This document shows, piece by piece, positions 43,037 through 53,136 of a stretch of 64,000 nucleotides of DNA; the first letter of the stretch is position 1; each line of letters begins with the position of its first letter. The notes beneath the pieces are model-generated. The model did not search any database and was not told the DNA's origin. It saw only the letters and a program-made list of their open reading frames with translations. This DNA is from Nitrobacter sp051535215 (GTDB taxonomy: Bacteria > Pseudomonadota > Alphaproteobacteria > Rhizobiales > Xanthobacteraceae): the NCBI RefSeq assembly GCF_051535215.1, contig NZ_JBPPLY010000003.1, positions 62,001 through 126,000 on the forward strand. Reading direction: 5' to 3'. A program made the position numbers and the translations under genes.

Positions 43037-44863
43037 ATGTGCGGGATTGTCGGAATTCTGGGACGCGGTCCCGTCGCGGATCAGTTGATCGATTCGCTGA
43101 AGCGTCTCGAATACCGCGGCTATGATTCCGCCGGCATCGCGACACTGGAAGGGACACATCTGGCGCGCCGTCGCGCCGAGGGCAAGCTGCGGAATCTGGA
43201 AGCTCGCTTGCGGGCTGAACCGCTGGCGGGGCGCGTCGGGATCGGGCATACGCGCTGGGCGACGCACGGCAAGCCGACAGAGAACAATGCTCACCCGCAC
43301 GCGACCGAGCGCGTGGCGGTCGTTCACAACGGCATCATCGAAAATTTCCGCGAGCTTCGCGACGAACTTCAAAAAAAAGGAGCGGTCTTCCAGACCGAAA
43401 CTGATACCGAGACGGTCCTGCATCTCGTCGACGGCTATCTCGCCGCTGGCGTCGATCCTGTCGAAGCGGTCAAAGCAACGCTGTCGCAGCTTCGCGGCGC
43501 CTTCGCTCTCGGCTTTATCTTCGCGTCCGACGACAACCTCCTGATCGGCGCGCGTAACGGACCGCCGCTGGCGATCGGCTATGGCGACGGCGAAATGTAT
43601 CTGGGATCGGATGCCATCGCGCTCGGGCCGCTCACCGATACGATCAGCTATCTCGAAGACGGCGACTGGGCGATTTTGACCCGCAAAGGCGCAACCCTCT
43701 ACGACCACCGGAACGCCGTCGTTCAGCGCGAGCGCGTCAAGCACAGCGCCTCGACGTCCCTGGTGGACAAGGCCAACTTTCGTCACTTCATGGCCAAGGA
43801 AATTCACGAACAGCCCGAAGTCGTCGGGCATACGCTTGCCCGTTACGTCGACATGGCGACGGAGCGCGTGTTGCTTCCGACCGATCTCCCGTTCGATTTT
43901 CGCAATATCAGGCGGGTCTCGATCGTAGCTTGTGGAACCGCGAACTACGCCGGTTACATCGGCAAATACTGGCTCGAGCGTCTGGCCCGGCTGTCCGTCG
44001 ACATCGATATCGCATCGGAATTTCGCTATCGCGAGGCGCCGCTCGGCAAGGGTGATCTCGCCATCTTCATTTCGCAATCCGGCGAGACCGCTGACACGCT
44101 CGCGGCGCTTCGTTACGCGAAAGAGCAGGGATTACATACGCTCTCGGTCGTCAACGTCACGACGTCGACGATCGCGAGAGAGAGCGAGACTATGTTGCAG
44201 ACTCTGGCGGGGCCGGAGATCGGCGTCGCTTCGACAAAGGCTTTCACCTGCCAATTGATGGTGCTTGCGGCGCTTGCGATCGCCGCGGGCAAGGCGCGGG
44301 GCGAGTTATCTGAGGAAGACGAAGCCAAGCTCGTGCACGGCCTGATCGAGGTCCCGCGGCTGATGTCGGAAGCACTGGCCACCGAACCGCAGATCGACAA
44401 GCTCGCGCGCGACATCGCCAAATCGAGGGACGTCCTGTATCTCGGACGAGGCACCAGCTATCCTCTTGCCCTGGAGGGCGCGCTCAAACTCAAGGAAATT
44501 TCCTATATTCACGCGGAAGGTTACGCCGCTGGCGAACTCAAGCATGGACCGATTGCGCTGATCGACGAGAATATGCCGGTGGTGGTGATCGCACCCTACG
44601 ATCGCGTTTTCGAAAAGACCGTCTCCAACATGCAGGAGGTGGCGGCGCGCGGCGGCAACATCATTCTCATGACCGACGCGAAAGGGGCCGCCGAGGCGGC
44701 CGTCAAGTCGCTGGTGACGATTATCCTGCCCGATATGGCTGCGACGTTTGCACCCCTGATCTATGCGGTTCCGGTGCAGTTGCTGGCCTACCATACCGCT
44801 GTCGTCATGGGCACCGACGTCGACCAACCACGCAATCTGGCAAAATCCGTCACAGTCGAATAA
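43037..44863 (+). CDS. glmS: Glucosamine-6-phosphate synthase (glutamine-hydrolysing)
   Basis: 608 residues from ATG at 43037, needed because Cys2 must become the N-terminal nucleophile (MCGIVGILG). The glutaminase domain (1-240) has HTRWATHG; two SIS sugar-isomerase domains follow (ISQSGETADT, GRGTSYPLALEGALKLKEIS) and the C-terminus DVDQPRNLAKSVTVE is the conserved lid. It converts fructose-6-phosphate and glutamine to glucosamine-6-phosphate, the first step to peptidoglycan and lipid A amino sugars. glmU is not adjacent here. Confidence 0.97.
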   Translation: MCGIVGILGRGPVADQLIDSLKRLEYRGYDSAGIATLEGTHLARRRAEGKLRNLEARLRAEPLAGRVGIGHTRWATHGKPTENNAHPHATERVAVVHNGIIENFRELRDELQKKGAVFQTETDTETVLHLVDGYLAAGVDPVEAVKATLSQLRGAFALGFIFASDDNLLIGARNGPPLAIGYGDGEMYLGSDAIALGPLTDTISYLEDGDWAILTRKGATLYDHRNAVVQRERVKHSASTSLVDKANFRHFMAKEIHEQPEVVGHTLARYVDMATERVLLPTDLPFDFRNIRRVSIVACGTANYAGYIGKYWLERLARLSVDIDIASEFRYREAPLGKGDLAIFISQSGETADTLAALRYAKEQGLHTLSVVNVTTSTIARESETMLQTLAGPEIGVASTKAFTCQLMVLAALAIAAGKARGELSEEDEAKLVHGLIEVPRLMSEALATEPQIDKLARDIAKSRDVLYLGRGTSYPLALEGALKLKEISYIHAEGYAAGELKHGPIALIDENMPVVVIAPYDRVFEKTVSNMQEVAARGGNIILMTDAKGAAEAAVKSLVTIILPDMAATFAPLIYAVPVQLLAYHTAVVMGTDVDQPRNLAKSVTVE

Positions 44864-44961
44864 GACTGGGGAGCGCCGCGGTCCAACGCGCCGCATGCAA
44901 AGTCTGCTGGAATGCCTATATGAGCAGATACTGCCTATTGGAATCTTGATCTGGAACCACG

Positions 44962-45732
44962 ATGACCCGTGACAATTCTTCGAGCGGCGCGCCAGGCGAC
45001 CCTCACCCGGAGGTGCCCCGCGGCGTCATTGCGCGATTCCGGAATTACTTTCTGACCGGTCTGATTGTCGCAGGCCCGGTCGCGATAACGCTTTACCTGA
45101 CCTGGTGGTTCGTGAACTGGGTCGACAACCTAGTGCGGCCGTTCGTCCCCATTACGTATCGGCCTGAAACCTACCTGCCTTTCGGAGTGCCGGGATCGGG
45201 CTTGATCGTCGCGGTATTCGCGCTGACGATGCTCGGCTTCCTCACGGCCAATCTGATCGGCCGGACGCTGGTCGATTTTGGCGAAAAGATACTCGGCCGG
45301 ATGCCGGTGGTGCGGGCGATCTACCGCGGACTCAAGCAGGTTTTCGAGACGCTTTTTTCCGGATCCGGATCGAGCCTGCGCAAGGTCGGTCTGGTCGAAT
45401 TTCCGTCGCCCGGGATGTGGTCGATCGTTCTCATTTCGCAGGTCCCGAGCGCGAATGTCGCCGCGCGGCTTCCGGGTCAGGAGGAGCACATTTCGGTATT
45501 CCTGCCTTGTGCGCCCAACCCGACCACAGGATTTTTCTTTTACGTACCGAAGAGCAAGGTCGTCGAGGTCGACATGAGCACTGAGGAGGCCGCAACCCTC
45601 ATCATGTCTGCGGGCGTCGTTCAACCGAACTCCGATCAGCAGAAGAAGCTTGCGGCTCTTGCGGACATGGCCAACACCGCTCGCGCCGCGAATGATTCCA
45701 CCCTTACTCCCGAGACTGCAAAGGTCGACTGA
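44962..45732 (+). CDS. DUF502 family integral membrane protein
   Basis: 256 residues. Two membrane segments (about 26-50, LTGLIVAGPVAITLYLTWWF, and 72-95) precede the conserved DUF502 core: GRTLVDFGEKILGRMPVVRA, IYRGLKQVFET, and PTTGFFFYVPKSKVVEVDMS. Family members are of unknown function. It runs convergent to recG with only three bases between the stops, a neighbourhood that I recall as common in Rhizobiales. Confidence 0.85.
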   Translation: MTRDNSSSGAPGDPHPEVPRGVIARFRNYFLTGLIVAGPVAITLYLTWWFVNWVDNLVRPFVPITYRPETYLPFGVPGSGLIVAVFALTMLGFLTANLIGRTLVDFGEKILGRMPVVRAIYRGLKQVFETLFSGSGSSLRKVGLVEFPSPGMWSIVLISQVPSANVAARLPGQEEHISVFLPCAPNPTTGFFFYVPKSKVVEVDMSTEEAATLIMSAGVVQPNSDQQKKLAALADMANTARAANDSTLTPETAKVD

Positions 45733-45735
45733 CGT

Positions 45736-47835
45736 TCAGCCTGCACCGATCAGGGGCAGGGCTTCGTCGCGCTCGAACAGATACAGCAGGCATCGCAAGG
45801 CTTCACCCTGCGCGCCGGACAGCGTCGGGTTCTGCTTCATGATGCGCAGGGCTTCGTCGCGAGCCTGCGCGATGAGCTGCGCGTGAACATCAGAGCGCGC
45901 AATGCGATAGCCGGGCAGGCCGCTTTGGCGAGTGCCGAGCACATCGCCTTCGCCGCGCAGCTTCAGGTCTTCTTCGGCGATGCGGAAGCCATCGGTGGTT
46001 TCCCGGATCACCCGCAGCCGTGCATCGGACATCTCGCCCAACGGTTCGCGGTAGAGCAGCAGGCAGGTCGAGGGCTCGGAGCCGCGGCCGATCCGTCCTC
46101 GTAGCTGGTGGAGTTGCGCAAGACCGAAACGCTCTGCGTTCTCGATAACCATGATGGTCGCCGCGGGAACGTCAACGCCGACCTCGACCACCGTTGTCGC
46201 GACCAGCAGATTGATTTCGGCCGCCGCAAACTGCGCCATCACGCGGTCTTTTTCGGGCCCGCGCATCTTGCCGTGGATAAGACCGACCTTGTCGCCGAAG
46301 CGCGCCTTGAGGCTGTCGAACCGTTGTTCGGCATCGGCGAGGTTCACGGTTTCGGATTCCTCGACCAGCGGGCAGATCCAGTAGACCAGCTTGCCGGCCT
46401 TCACGGCGCGGCCGACCGCGTCGATCACCTCGTCCAGGCGGCTGTCCGGGATGGCGCGGGTATCGATCGGCTGCCGGCCGGCGGGCTTTTCACGCAATTC
46501 GGAGACGTCCATGTCGCCGAAATAGGTCAGAACCAGCGTGCGCGGAATCGGCGTCGCGCTCAAAACCAGCACATCCACGGCCTCACCCTTGGCGGTCAAG
46601 GCAAGGCGCTCGCGCACGCCGAAACGATGCTGTTCGTCGACGACCGCAAGCGCCAGCGCCTTGAACGCGACATCGTCCTGAATCAGTGCATGGGTGCCGA
46701 CGAGCAGGTCGATGTCGCCGTCGGCGAGACGTGCCGTGATCTCGCGCCGCTCCTTGCCTTTCTCGCGCCCGGTCAGGATGGCGATGCGCAAGCCCGCCTG
46801 TTCGGCCAGCGGCGCGATGGTCTTGATGTGCTGGCGCGCGAGGATCTCGGTCGGTGCCATCAGCGCGGTCTGCTTGCCGGCTTCAGCCACCGCGGCGGCG
46901 GCGAGCAGGGCGACGACCGTCTTGCCCGAGCCAACATCGCCCTGAAGCAGCCGCAGCATCCGCACCGGTTGCCGCAGATCGTCGCTGATCGCGGCGGCCG
47001 CCTGCTGTTGAGACGCAGTCAGGGCATAGGGCAGCGCGTCGATGATCCGGTTGCGCAGGTGCCCGTCGCCGGCGTGCCGGCTTCCAGCCGGCCGTCGAAG
47101 CTGCGCTCGCACCAGCGCCAGCGCGAGTTGTCCGGCAAGCAACTCGTCGAAGGCAAGGCGTGACCAGAACGGACCTTCCGGCAGGATATCGGTCAATTCC
47201 AATGGCACGTGAACGCGATGCAGCGCCTCCGCCATCGGTGGAAAGCTGCAGCGGCGCAGGATCTCCGGGCTGATCCATTCGGGCAGAGCCGGGAGCTTTT
47301 GCAGGGCCATCGCGATTGCGCGCCGCAACGTACCCAACGCCAGGCCCTCGGTGAGAGGATAGACCGGGTCGATGCCGGAGAGCTTTGCCAGTCCCGCTTC
47401 ATCGACAACGCGGTCGGGATGAACGATCTGCAAGGTACCGTCGAACATCTGCGCGGTGCCTGACACGTAGCGCCGGGCTCCGACGGGAAGCAGCTTCTCG
47501 ACGTAGCCCGGCTGGGCGCGGAAGTAGGTCAGCACGACGTCTCCGGTCTCGTCGCTGGCGTAGACGAGATGTGGCGCGCGCGAGCGTCCGGGCGGCGCAG
47601 GGCGATGCCGGTCGACTGTCACTTCAAGCGTTACCACGGTGCCGGGAACGGCGTCGCGGATTTTGGGTCGCGCCCTGCGGTCGATGACGCTTGCAGGCAG
47701 GTGAAACAGCAGATCGATCAGGCGCGGGGTTTGGTCGCGTCCCAGCAGATACCGGAACAGCTTGTCCTGCTTCGGACCGACGCCCGACAGGCTGGTCACC
47801 GATGCAAAGAGGGGATTGAGTAGTGCAGGGCGCAT
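45736..47835 (-). CDS. recG: ATP-dependent DNA helicase RecG
   Basis: 699 residues from ATG at 47835 (MRPALLNPLFASVTSLSGVG, the typical wedge start); the frame is open to 47934. An OB-fold wedge domain (about 60-170) precedes the helicase core: Walker A QGDVGSGKTVVAL near 298, DEQH box VVDEQHRFGVRER near 400, LSATPIPRTL, and ENAERFGLAQLHQLRGRIGR. RecG remodels stalled forks and branched recombination intermediates. Confidence 0.96.
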   Translation of the reverse strand: MRPALLNPLFASVTSLSGVGPKQDKLFRYLLGRDQTPRLIDLLFHLPASVIDRRARPKIRDAVPGTVVTLEVTVDRHRPAPPGRSRAPHLVYASDETGDVVLTYFRAQPGYVEKLLPVGARRYVSGTAQMFDGTLQIVHPDRVVDEAGLAKLSGIDPVYPLTEGLALGTLRRAIAMALQKLPALPEWISPEILRRCSFPPMAEALHRVHVPLELTDILPEGPFWSRLAFDELLAGQLALALVRAQLRRPAGSRHAGDGHLRNRIIDALPYALTASQQQAAAAISDDLRQPVRMLRLLQGDVGSGKTVVALLAAAAVAEAGKQTALMAPTEILARQHIKTIAPLAEQAGLRIAILTGREKGKERREITARLADGDIDLLVGTHALIQDDVAFKALALAVVDEQHRFGVRERLALTAKGEAVDVLVLSATPIPRTLVLTYFGDMDVSELREKPAGRQPIDTRAIPDSRLDEVIDAVGRAVKAGKLVYWICPLVEESETVNLADAEQRFDSLKARFGDKVGLIHGKMRGPEKDRVMAQFAAAEINLLVATTVVEVGVDVPAATIMVIENAERFGLAQLHQLRGRIGRGSEPSTCLLLYREPLGEMSDARLRVIRETTDGFRIAEEDLKLRGEGDVLGTRQSGLPGYRIARSDVHAQLIAQARDEALRIMKQNPTLSGAQGEALRCLLYLFERDEALPLIGAG

Positions 47836-47995
47836 CGCGCGACTCGACGGATGGCGAGGTGGGTCCGGTACGCTGGAATCCTTGAATGCAATTTTCGGAT
47901 TATGCAATGCGCGAACGGGTGCTGACATCCCCATTCGCCGGAGCTATATGATGCCGGCCCGGCTCGTCCGGGCTTTCGGCGTTCGGATGGGATTG

Positions 47996-48286
47996 ATGAC
48001 GGGATCGACACGATCGAGCGGCGGCCTTGACGACCGCCGCAAACGGCTCTTGTTCCGCTGCTGGCATCGCGGCATGCGCGAGATGGACTTGATCCTGGGC
48101 CGGTTTGCCGATGCAGAAATCGGCTCGCTCACCGATGCGGAGTTGATCGATCTCGAGAGCCTGATCGAGGTCCCGGACCCGGACCTTTATGCCGCGTTGA
48201 GCGGCGGCGTTCCGCTGGCTCACCAATACCGCACGACTCTGTTCGATCGCATCAGGTCGTTTTCTCAGACAGGTCCGGACGCATGA
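47996..48286 (+). CDS. sdhE: Succinate dehydrogenase assembly factor 2 (FAD assembly)
   Basis: 96 residues from ATG at 47996 (GGGATTG just before); an ATG at 47949 would add 16 residues. The core RRKRLLFRCWHRGMREMDLI contains the RGxxE motif that SdhE uses to help attach FAD covalently to the flavoprotein of succinate dehydrogenase. Compact acidic helix bundle. Stop overlaps mfd by four bases (ATGA); it diverges from recG. Confidence 0.92.
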   Translation: MTGSTRSSGGLDDRRKRLLFRCWHRGMREMDLILGRFADAEIGSLTDAELIDLESLIEVPDPDLYAALSGGVPLAHQYRTTLFDRIRSFSQTGPDA

Positions 48287-51200
48287 AGGCAACCGCACGA
48301 TCACCCGCGGACTCGCTGTCGCCCGGCCGCCCGCTGACGCTCGCCAATGTCGCGGAGGGCGCGGAAGGGCTTGTCACCTCGGATCTCGCTCGCGCTATCA
48401 AGGCCAAGGCAGGACGGCAGACTTCGGCCGTGAGTCTCGCCGTTGTCTGCCGGGACGGTCCGCGCATGCAGCAACTGGCGCGCGCTCTGGAATTCTTCGC
48501 GCCCGATATTTCGGTGATGCAGTTCCCGGCATGGGACTGCCAGCCCTACGATCGGGTCTCGCCGCACGGCGGCGTCCTTGCCCAGCGGCTCACGACGCTG
48601 GCGCGGCTGTCCCGTCTGGCCGGCAGCGAGGCGCCTCTGATCCTGCTCACGACCGTCAACGCCATTGTGCAACGAGTGCCCGCGCGCGAGATCGTCGCGT
48701 CTCAGGCCCTTTCGGTCGCGCCGGGCCATGTGGTGCCGATGGACTCGATCGTCGCATGGCTGGAGCACAACGGCTACAATCGCTCCTCGACGGTTCGCGA
48801 GCCCGGCGAATACGCCGTGCGTGGCGGCATCCTCGATCTGTTTCCGTCCAGCCTCGACCAGCCCGTCCGGTTCGATTTCTTCGGCGACTCTCTGGAGTCG
48901 ATCCGGTCGTTCGACGCTGAAACCCAGCGCACGCTGCTCGATGTTCGTTCGCTCGATCTGGTTCCGATTTCCGAATTCCAGTTCGTCACCGAAACCATCC
49001 GGCGCTTCCGGATGGGATATGTCGCCGCGTTTGGGGCGCCCGGACCGGATGACCTGCTGTACGAGGCCGTCAGCGAAGGGCGGCGGTATCCCGGCATGGA
49101 ACACTGGCTGCCGCTGTTTCACGAGCGCATGGACACGCTGTTCGATTATCTCGACGGCGCGACGATCGCCGTGGAGCCGCAGGGCGAGGATGCAGCGAAC
49201 GAGCGTTTCAAGCAGATCGCGGATTACTACGAAGCGCGGCGCGAGGCCGTTGAGCATCCCGGCGGCGGTGCCGTCTACAAGCCGCTTCCGCCCGACCGGC
49301 TTTATCTGACGCCGGACGAATGGACGAAGCGCATCAGCGAAACTGCGCTGGTGCGGATGACGCCTTTCGCGGTACCTGACGAAGCCGCCGATGTCATCGA
49401 TGCCGGCGCGCGGCAGGGACGGAATTTCGCGCCCGAGCGGGCGGACGCCACCATCAACGTTTTCGAATCTGTCGTATCCCACATTCAGACGTTGCAGGCC
49501 GCGCGGAAGAAAGTCGTCGTTGCGTTGTGGAGCGAGGGTTCGCGCGATCGCATGGCAAGTATGCTGCGGGACCACAAGCTGCTCAACCTGACGAGCGTCA
49601 ATGTGTGGCGCACGGTTCAGTCCACGCCGCGCAATGAAGTGATGCTCGCGGTCGTCGGCATGGAATCGGGATTCGAGACCGAGACCGTTGCCGTTATCAG
49701 CGAACAGGACATTCTCGGCGATCGTCTGGTGCGACCGCGCAAGGCGAGCCGTAAGCTTGAAAATTTCATCTCGGAAGCGACCAGCCTCGCGGCCGGTGAT
49801 CTCGTCGTCCACGTCGAACACGGCATCGGGCGTTTTACCGGTTTGCAGACGCTCGAGGTGAGCGGCGCACCGCATGATTGCCTTGAACTGCGCTACGCCA
49901 ACGAGACCAAGCTGTTCCTGCCGGTCGAGAACATCGAACTGTTGTCGCGCTACGGGTCCGATCAGGCCAATGTCGAACTTGATCGTCTCGGCGGTGGTGG
50001 CTGGCAGGCCCGCAAGGCCAAGCTGAAAAATCGCATTCGGGAGATTGCCGGCGAGTTGATCAAGGTTGCAGCGGCGCGGCAATTGCATGAAGCGCCGAAG
50101 CTGCCGGTGCAATCCGGCCTTTATGATGAATTCTGTGCGCGCTTTCCTTACGAAGAAACCGAGGACCAGCTTGGCGCGATCGAGGCGTCGCTGAAAGATC
50201 TGGAGAGCGGTCGGCCGATGGATCGGCTGGTGTGCGGCGACGTCGGTTTCGGCAAGACCGAGGTGGCGTTGCGGGCGGCCTTCGCCGTCGCGCTGGACGG
50301 CAAGCAGGTCGCCGTCGTGGTGCCGACGACGTTGCTGGCGCGCCAGCATGCCAAAACATTCACCGAGCGGTTCCGCGGTTTTCCCGTGAACGTCGCGCAG
50401 GCGTCGCGGCTGGTGTCACCGAAGGAGTTGACGCAGGTCAAGAAGGGACTTGCCGATGGCTCGGTCGATATCGTGGTGGGCACCCACGCGCTGCTCGGCA
50501 AGTCGATCAAGTTCAGGGATCTCGGCCTTCTCGTGGTGGACGAGGAGCAGCATTTCGGCGTCAGCCACAAGGAGCGGCTGAAGCAGTTGCGCGCGCAGGT
50601 CCACGTGCTGACGCTGAGCGCGACCCCGATTCCGCGCACCCTGCAACTGGCGCTGACCGGCGTTCGCGATCTCTCGATCATTGCTTCGCCGCCGGTCGAC
50701 CGGCTCGCGGTGCGCACCTTCGTGGCGCCGCACGATCCCTTGATGATCCGCGAGGCGCTGCTGCGCGAACGCTATCGCGGCGGCCAGGCGTTTTATGTCG
50801 TGCCGCGCGTCAGCGATCTGGCCGAGGTCAAGGATTTCCTCGACAAGCACGTGCCGGAGATGAAGGTCGCGGTCGCCCACGGGCAAATGGCGCCGACGGT
50901 GATAGAGGACATCATGTCGGCCTTCTACGACGGCAAGTATGATGTGCTGCTTTCCACCACCATCGTGGAGTCGGGCCTCGACATTCCGTCCGCCAATACC
51001 TTGATCGTGCATCGCGCCGACATGTTCGGACTGGCGCAACTCTATCAGTTGCGCGGTCGTGTCGGCCGCTCGAAGCTGCGCGCCTACGCGCTGTTCACGC
51101 TGCCCTCGACCCACAAGATCACGGCGCAGGCGGAGCGTCGCCTCAAGGTTCTGCAATCGCTTGAAACGCTCGGAGCAGGCTTCCAGCTTGCATCGCACGA

Positions 51201-51810
51201 TCTCGACATTCGCGGGGCGGGAAACCTGCTTGGCGAGGAGCAGTCAGGCCACATCAAGGAGGTCGGGTTCGAGCTCTACCAGTCGATGCTGGAAGAGGCG
51301 ATCCAGAACCTGAAAGCCGGCGCAACGGAGATTGCCGACGATGATCGGTGGTCGCCGCAGATCACCATCGGCATGCCGGTCCTGATCCCGGAAGACTATG
51401 TCGCCGATCTCGCGGTGAGGCTGTCGCTGTATCGTCGGCTGGCCGACCTCGACACCGATGACGAGATCGACAATTTTGCCGCGGAATTGCGTGACCGGTT
51501 CGGTCCGTTGCCGGATGAAGTCCGCTATCTGTTCAAGGTCGCGGCGATCAAGGCCTATTGCCGTCGCGCCAATGTCGAGAAGGTGGACACCGGGCCGAAG
51601 GGCGCCGTGATTTCCTTCCGCGACAACAAGTTCGCGCAACCCGATCGACTGGTCTATTTCATCCGCCAGCACGGTCAGGCCGCAAGAGTCCGTCCCGACA
51701 TGAAGGTGGTGTTCTTCCAGAGCTGGGAAACGCCGGAGGATCGTCTGGCCGGCACCTCCGAAATCATGCGCCAGTTGGCCAACCTCGCGGAAGACCGCAA
51801 GGCAGCGTAA
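48283..51810 (+). CDS. mfd: Transcription-repair coupling factor
   Basis: 1175 residues. The UvrB-like N-terminal part contains VMQFPAWDCQPYDRVSPHGG; the RNA-polymerase interaction domain is around 500-570 (GDLVVHVEHGIGRFTGLQTL); the RecG-like translocase has Walker A GDVGFGKTEVALRAAF near 652 and DEEQHFGV near 752, LSATPIPRTLQLAL and MFGLAQLYQLRGRVGRS; the TRCF C-terminal domain ends the protein. Mfd removes stalled polymerase at lesions and recruits UvrA. Convergent with the next gene, five bases between stops. Confidence 0.97.
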   Translation: MKATARSPADSLSPGRPLTLANVAEGAEGLVTSDLARAIKAKAGRQTSAVSLAVVCRDGPRMQQLARALEFFAPDISVMQFPAWDCQPYDRVSPHGGVLAQRLTTLARLSRLAGSEAPLILLTTVNAIVQRVPAREIVASQALSVAPGHVVPMDSIVAWLEHNGYNRSSTVREPGEYAVRGGILDLFPSSLDQPVRFDFFGDSLESIRSFDAETQRTLLDVRSLDLVPISEFQFVTETIRRFRMGYVAAFGAPGPDDLLYEAVSEGRRYPGMEHWLPLFHERMDTLFDYLDGATIAVEPQGEDAANERFKQIADYYEARREAVEHPGGGAVYKPLPPDRLYLTPDEWTKRISETALVRMTPFAVPDEAADVIDAGARQGRNFAPERADATINVFESVVSHIQTLQAARKKVVVALWSEGSRDRMASMLRDHKLLNLTSVNVWRTVQSTPRNEVMLAVVGMESGFETETVAVISEQDILGDRLVRPRKASRKLENFISEATSLAAGDLVVHVEHGIGRFTGLQTLEVSGAPHDCLELRYANETKLFLPVENIELLSRYGSDQANVELDRLGGGGWQARKAKLKNRIREIAGELIKVAAARQLHEAPKLPVQSGLYDEFCARFPYEETEDQLGAIEASLKDLESGRPMDRLVCGDVGFGKTEVALRAAFAVALDGKQVAVVVPTTLLARQHAKTFTERFRGFPVNVAQASRLVSPKELTQVKKGLADGSVDIVVGTHALLGKSIKFRDLGLLVVDEEQHFGVSHKERLKQLRAQVHVLTLSATPIPRTLQLALTGVRDLSIIASPPVDRLAVRTFVAPHDPLMIREALLRERYRGGQAFYVVPRVSDLAEVKDFLDKHVPEMKVAVAHGQMAPTVIEDIMSAFYDGKYDVLLSTTIVESGLDIPSANTLIVHRADMFGLAQLYQLRGRVGRSKLRAYALFTLPSTHKITAQAERRLKVLQSLETLGAGFQLASHDLDIRGAGNLLGEEQSGHIKEVGFELYQSMLEEAIQNLKAGATEIADDDRWSPQITIGMPVLIPEDYVADLAVRLSLYRRLADLDTDDEIDNFAAELRDRFGPLPDEVRYLFKVAAIKAYCRRANVEKVDTGPKGAVISFRDNKFAQPDRLVYFIRQHGQAARVRPDMKVVFFQSWETPEDRLAGTSEIMRQLANLAEDRKAA

Positions 51811-51815
51811 CGCTG

Positions 51816-53051
51816 TTACGACGCTGCGCGATGCGCCGCGTCGTTCAATCGGGCGAGAAGCGATTTTGCGGAGTCGTGGGGCTGGGACGCCGTCAAGGCG
51901 ACATGAGGATCGACTCGCAGGGCGCGTTTGCTGCTGTGCGCCGTATGCTTCATCACACTCGATAGCCGCCGCGCGATGGTGTGGGCGTTACGCGGATCGA
52001 CGTCGGAGAAAGCCACAATGATCGACCCATCATCTTCGAGCGTGCCGAAATCCATCCGCCGCATCAGCCGGCTCAGGATACGTGCCGCATCCAAGAGCTG
52101 GCGATCCAGCTTTTGATCGAGCGAGAACCGCGCAACGGAAAGCCGCCCTCCATCGGATTTTGTCTGATCGATCGCCGTATCGAGTTCGCGGTGAAAGGCA
52201 TCGACAGTGAGAAGGCCGGTTCGTGGATCCAGCAAGCCTCCCGCATCGAGCGATTTCAGCGTGCGACAGAGGCGCGCCTCGAAGGCATGTTGCCGAACCA
52301 GCGGCAGGAATGTGCTTGCAATATGATCTGGCTCACCTGACATCAGTTCGAGATTGGGAAGGTCATATGCGGCTGCAAGATTTCCGGACGTGACGGCAAT
52401 CGGCAGATTGCGAAAGCGCGTGTCTTCCGCCAGCACGGTAAGAAGCGCCTCGACGACACGCCCGGTGAATCCTTCTCCGATAATGATGCCGTCCATGCTG
52501 CGCGCATTGAGATGCTTCGCCGCCGCCTCGATGCTAAGCGCGCCGACGACGCCGACTTGTTCGCCGAAAACAACCGACAGCGCCGGATAGGTGGCGCCAC
52601 GCCCTATCAGGAGAACGGTCGCGTCATGGATCGGGTCATCGGCCGGCTGGCGTATCGGTGCAGCCGGATTGCTCGCGAGCCGCCGAAGCACGGTCGCGTG
52701 CAATGTCCGTATCCGCAGGGCGGCGTTAAGGCGCGCGCCGAGCCGGTCGAAATCGCCGCTCGCGGATGAGTACGGAATTGCGTTGTCCGGGGATGGCGCA
52801 GCCGGATTGACGACGATCAGCGGAACATACGGCTGCATCGCAGCCACCTGGCTGGCGAGACGGTCGAAGGCCGGGCTCTCGTTTTCTGTTGTGGTGACAA
52901 TGACCGCCGCGGGATGTAGCCGCGCAACTGCGCCCGACGAATCGGACCAATCGGTTTCAACAACGGGAAGGATGTTCAGGCCGGGAAGGGACGCTGCGGA
53001 CGGCTGATGACTCCCCGAGGAGACGATGATGAGCGGGCCTTGATGGGACAT
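51816..53051 (-). CDS. Degenerate GGDEF-domain protein
   Basis: 411 residues, no membrane segment. The N-terminal half looks like one or two receiver-like alpha/beta folds (GPLIIVSSG at the start, DATVLLIGRGATYPALSVVF at about 140) without the phosphoacceptor pattern. From about 272 follows DPRTGLLTVDAFHRELD, the usual beginning of a GGDEF domain, but at the active-site loop (about 333) I read MDFGTLEDDGS in place of GGDEF. Diguanylate cyclase activity is therefore unlikely; a sensor or scaffold role is more plausible. Follows the adenylate-forming gene by 85 bases. Confidence 0.65.
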   Translation of the reverse strand: MSHQGPLIIVSSGSHQPSAASLPGLNILPVVETDWSDSSGAVARLHPAAVIVTTTENESPAFDRLASQVAAMQPYVPLIVVNPAAPSPDNAIPYSSASGDFDRLGARLNAALRIRTLHATVLRRLASNPAAPIRQPADDPIHDATVLLIGRGATYPALSVVFGEQVGVVGALSIEAAAKHLNARSMDGIIIGEGFTGRVVEALLTVLAEDTRFRNLPIAVTSGNLAAAYDLPNLELMSGEPDHIASTFLPLVRQHAFEARLCRTLKSLDAGGLLDPRTGLLTVDAFHRELDTAIDQTKSDGGRLSVARFSLDQKLDRQLLDAARILSRLMRRMDFGTLEDDGSIIVAFSDVDPRNAHTIARRLSSVMKHTAHSSKRALRVDPHVALTASQPHDSAKSLLARLNDAAHRAAS

Positions 53052-53136
53052 TCCTGCGAAACTCGAATACGCGCCGATGTCCGCGATCCTAGTTTGCCGC
53101 TGTTAATGCCGCGTCAATGAATGCCGCCGGATTCGA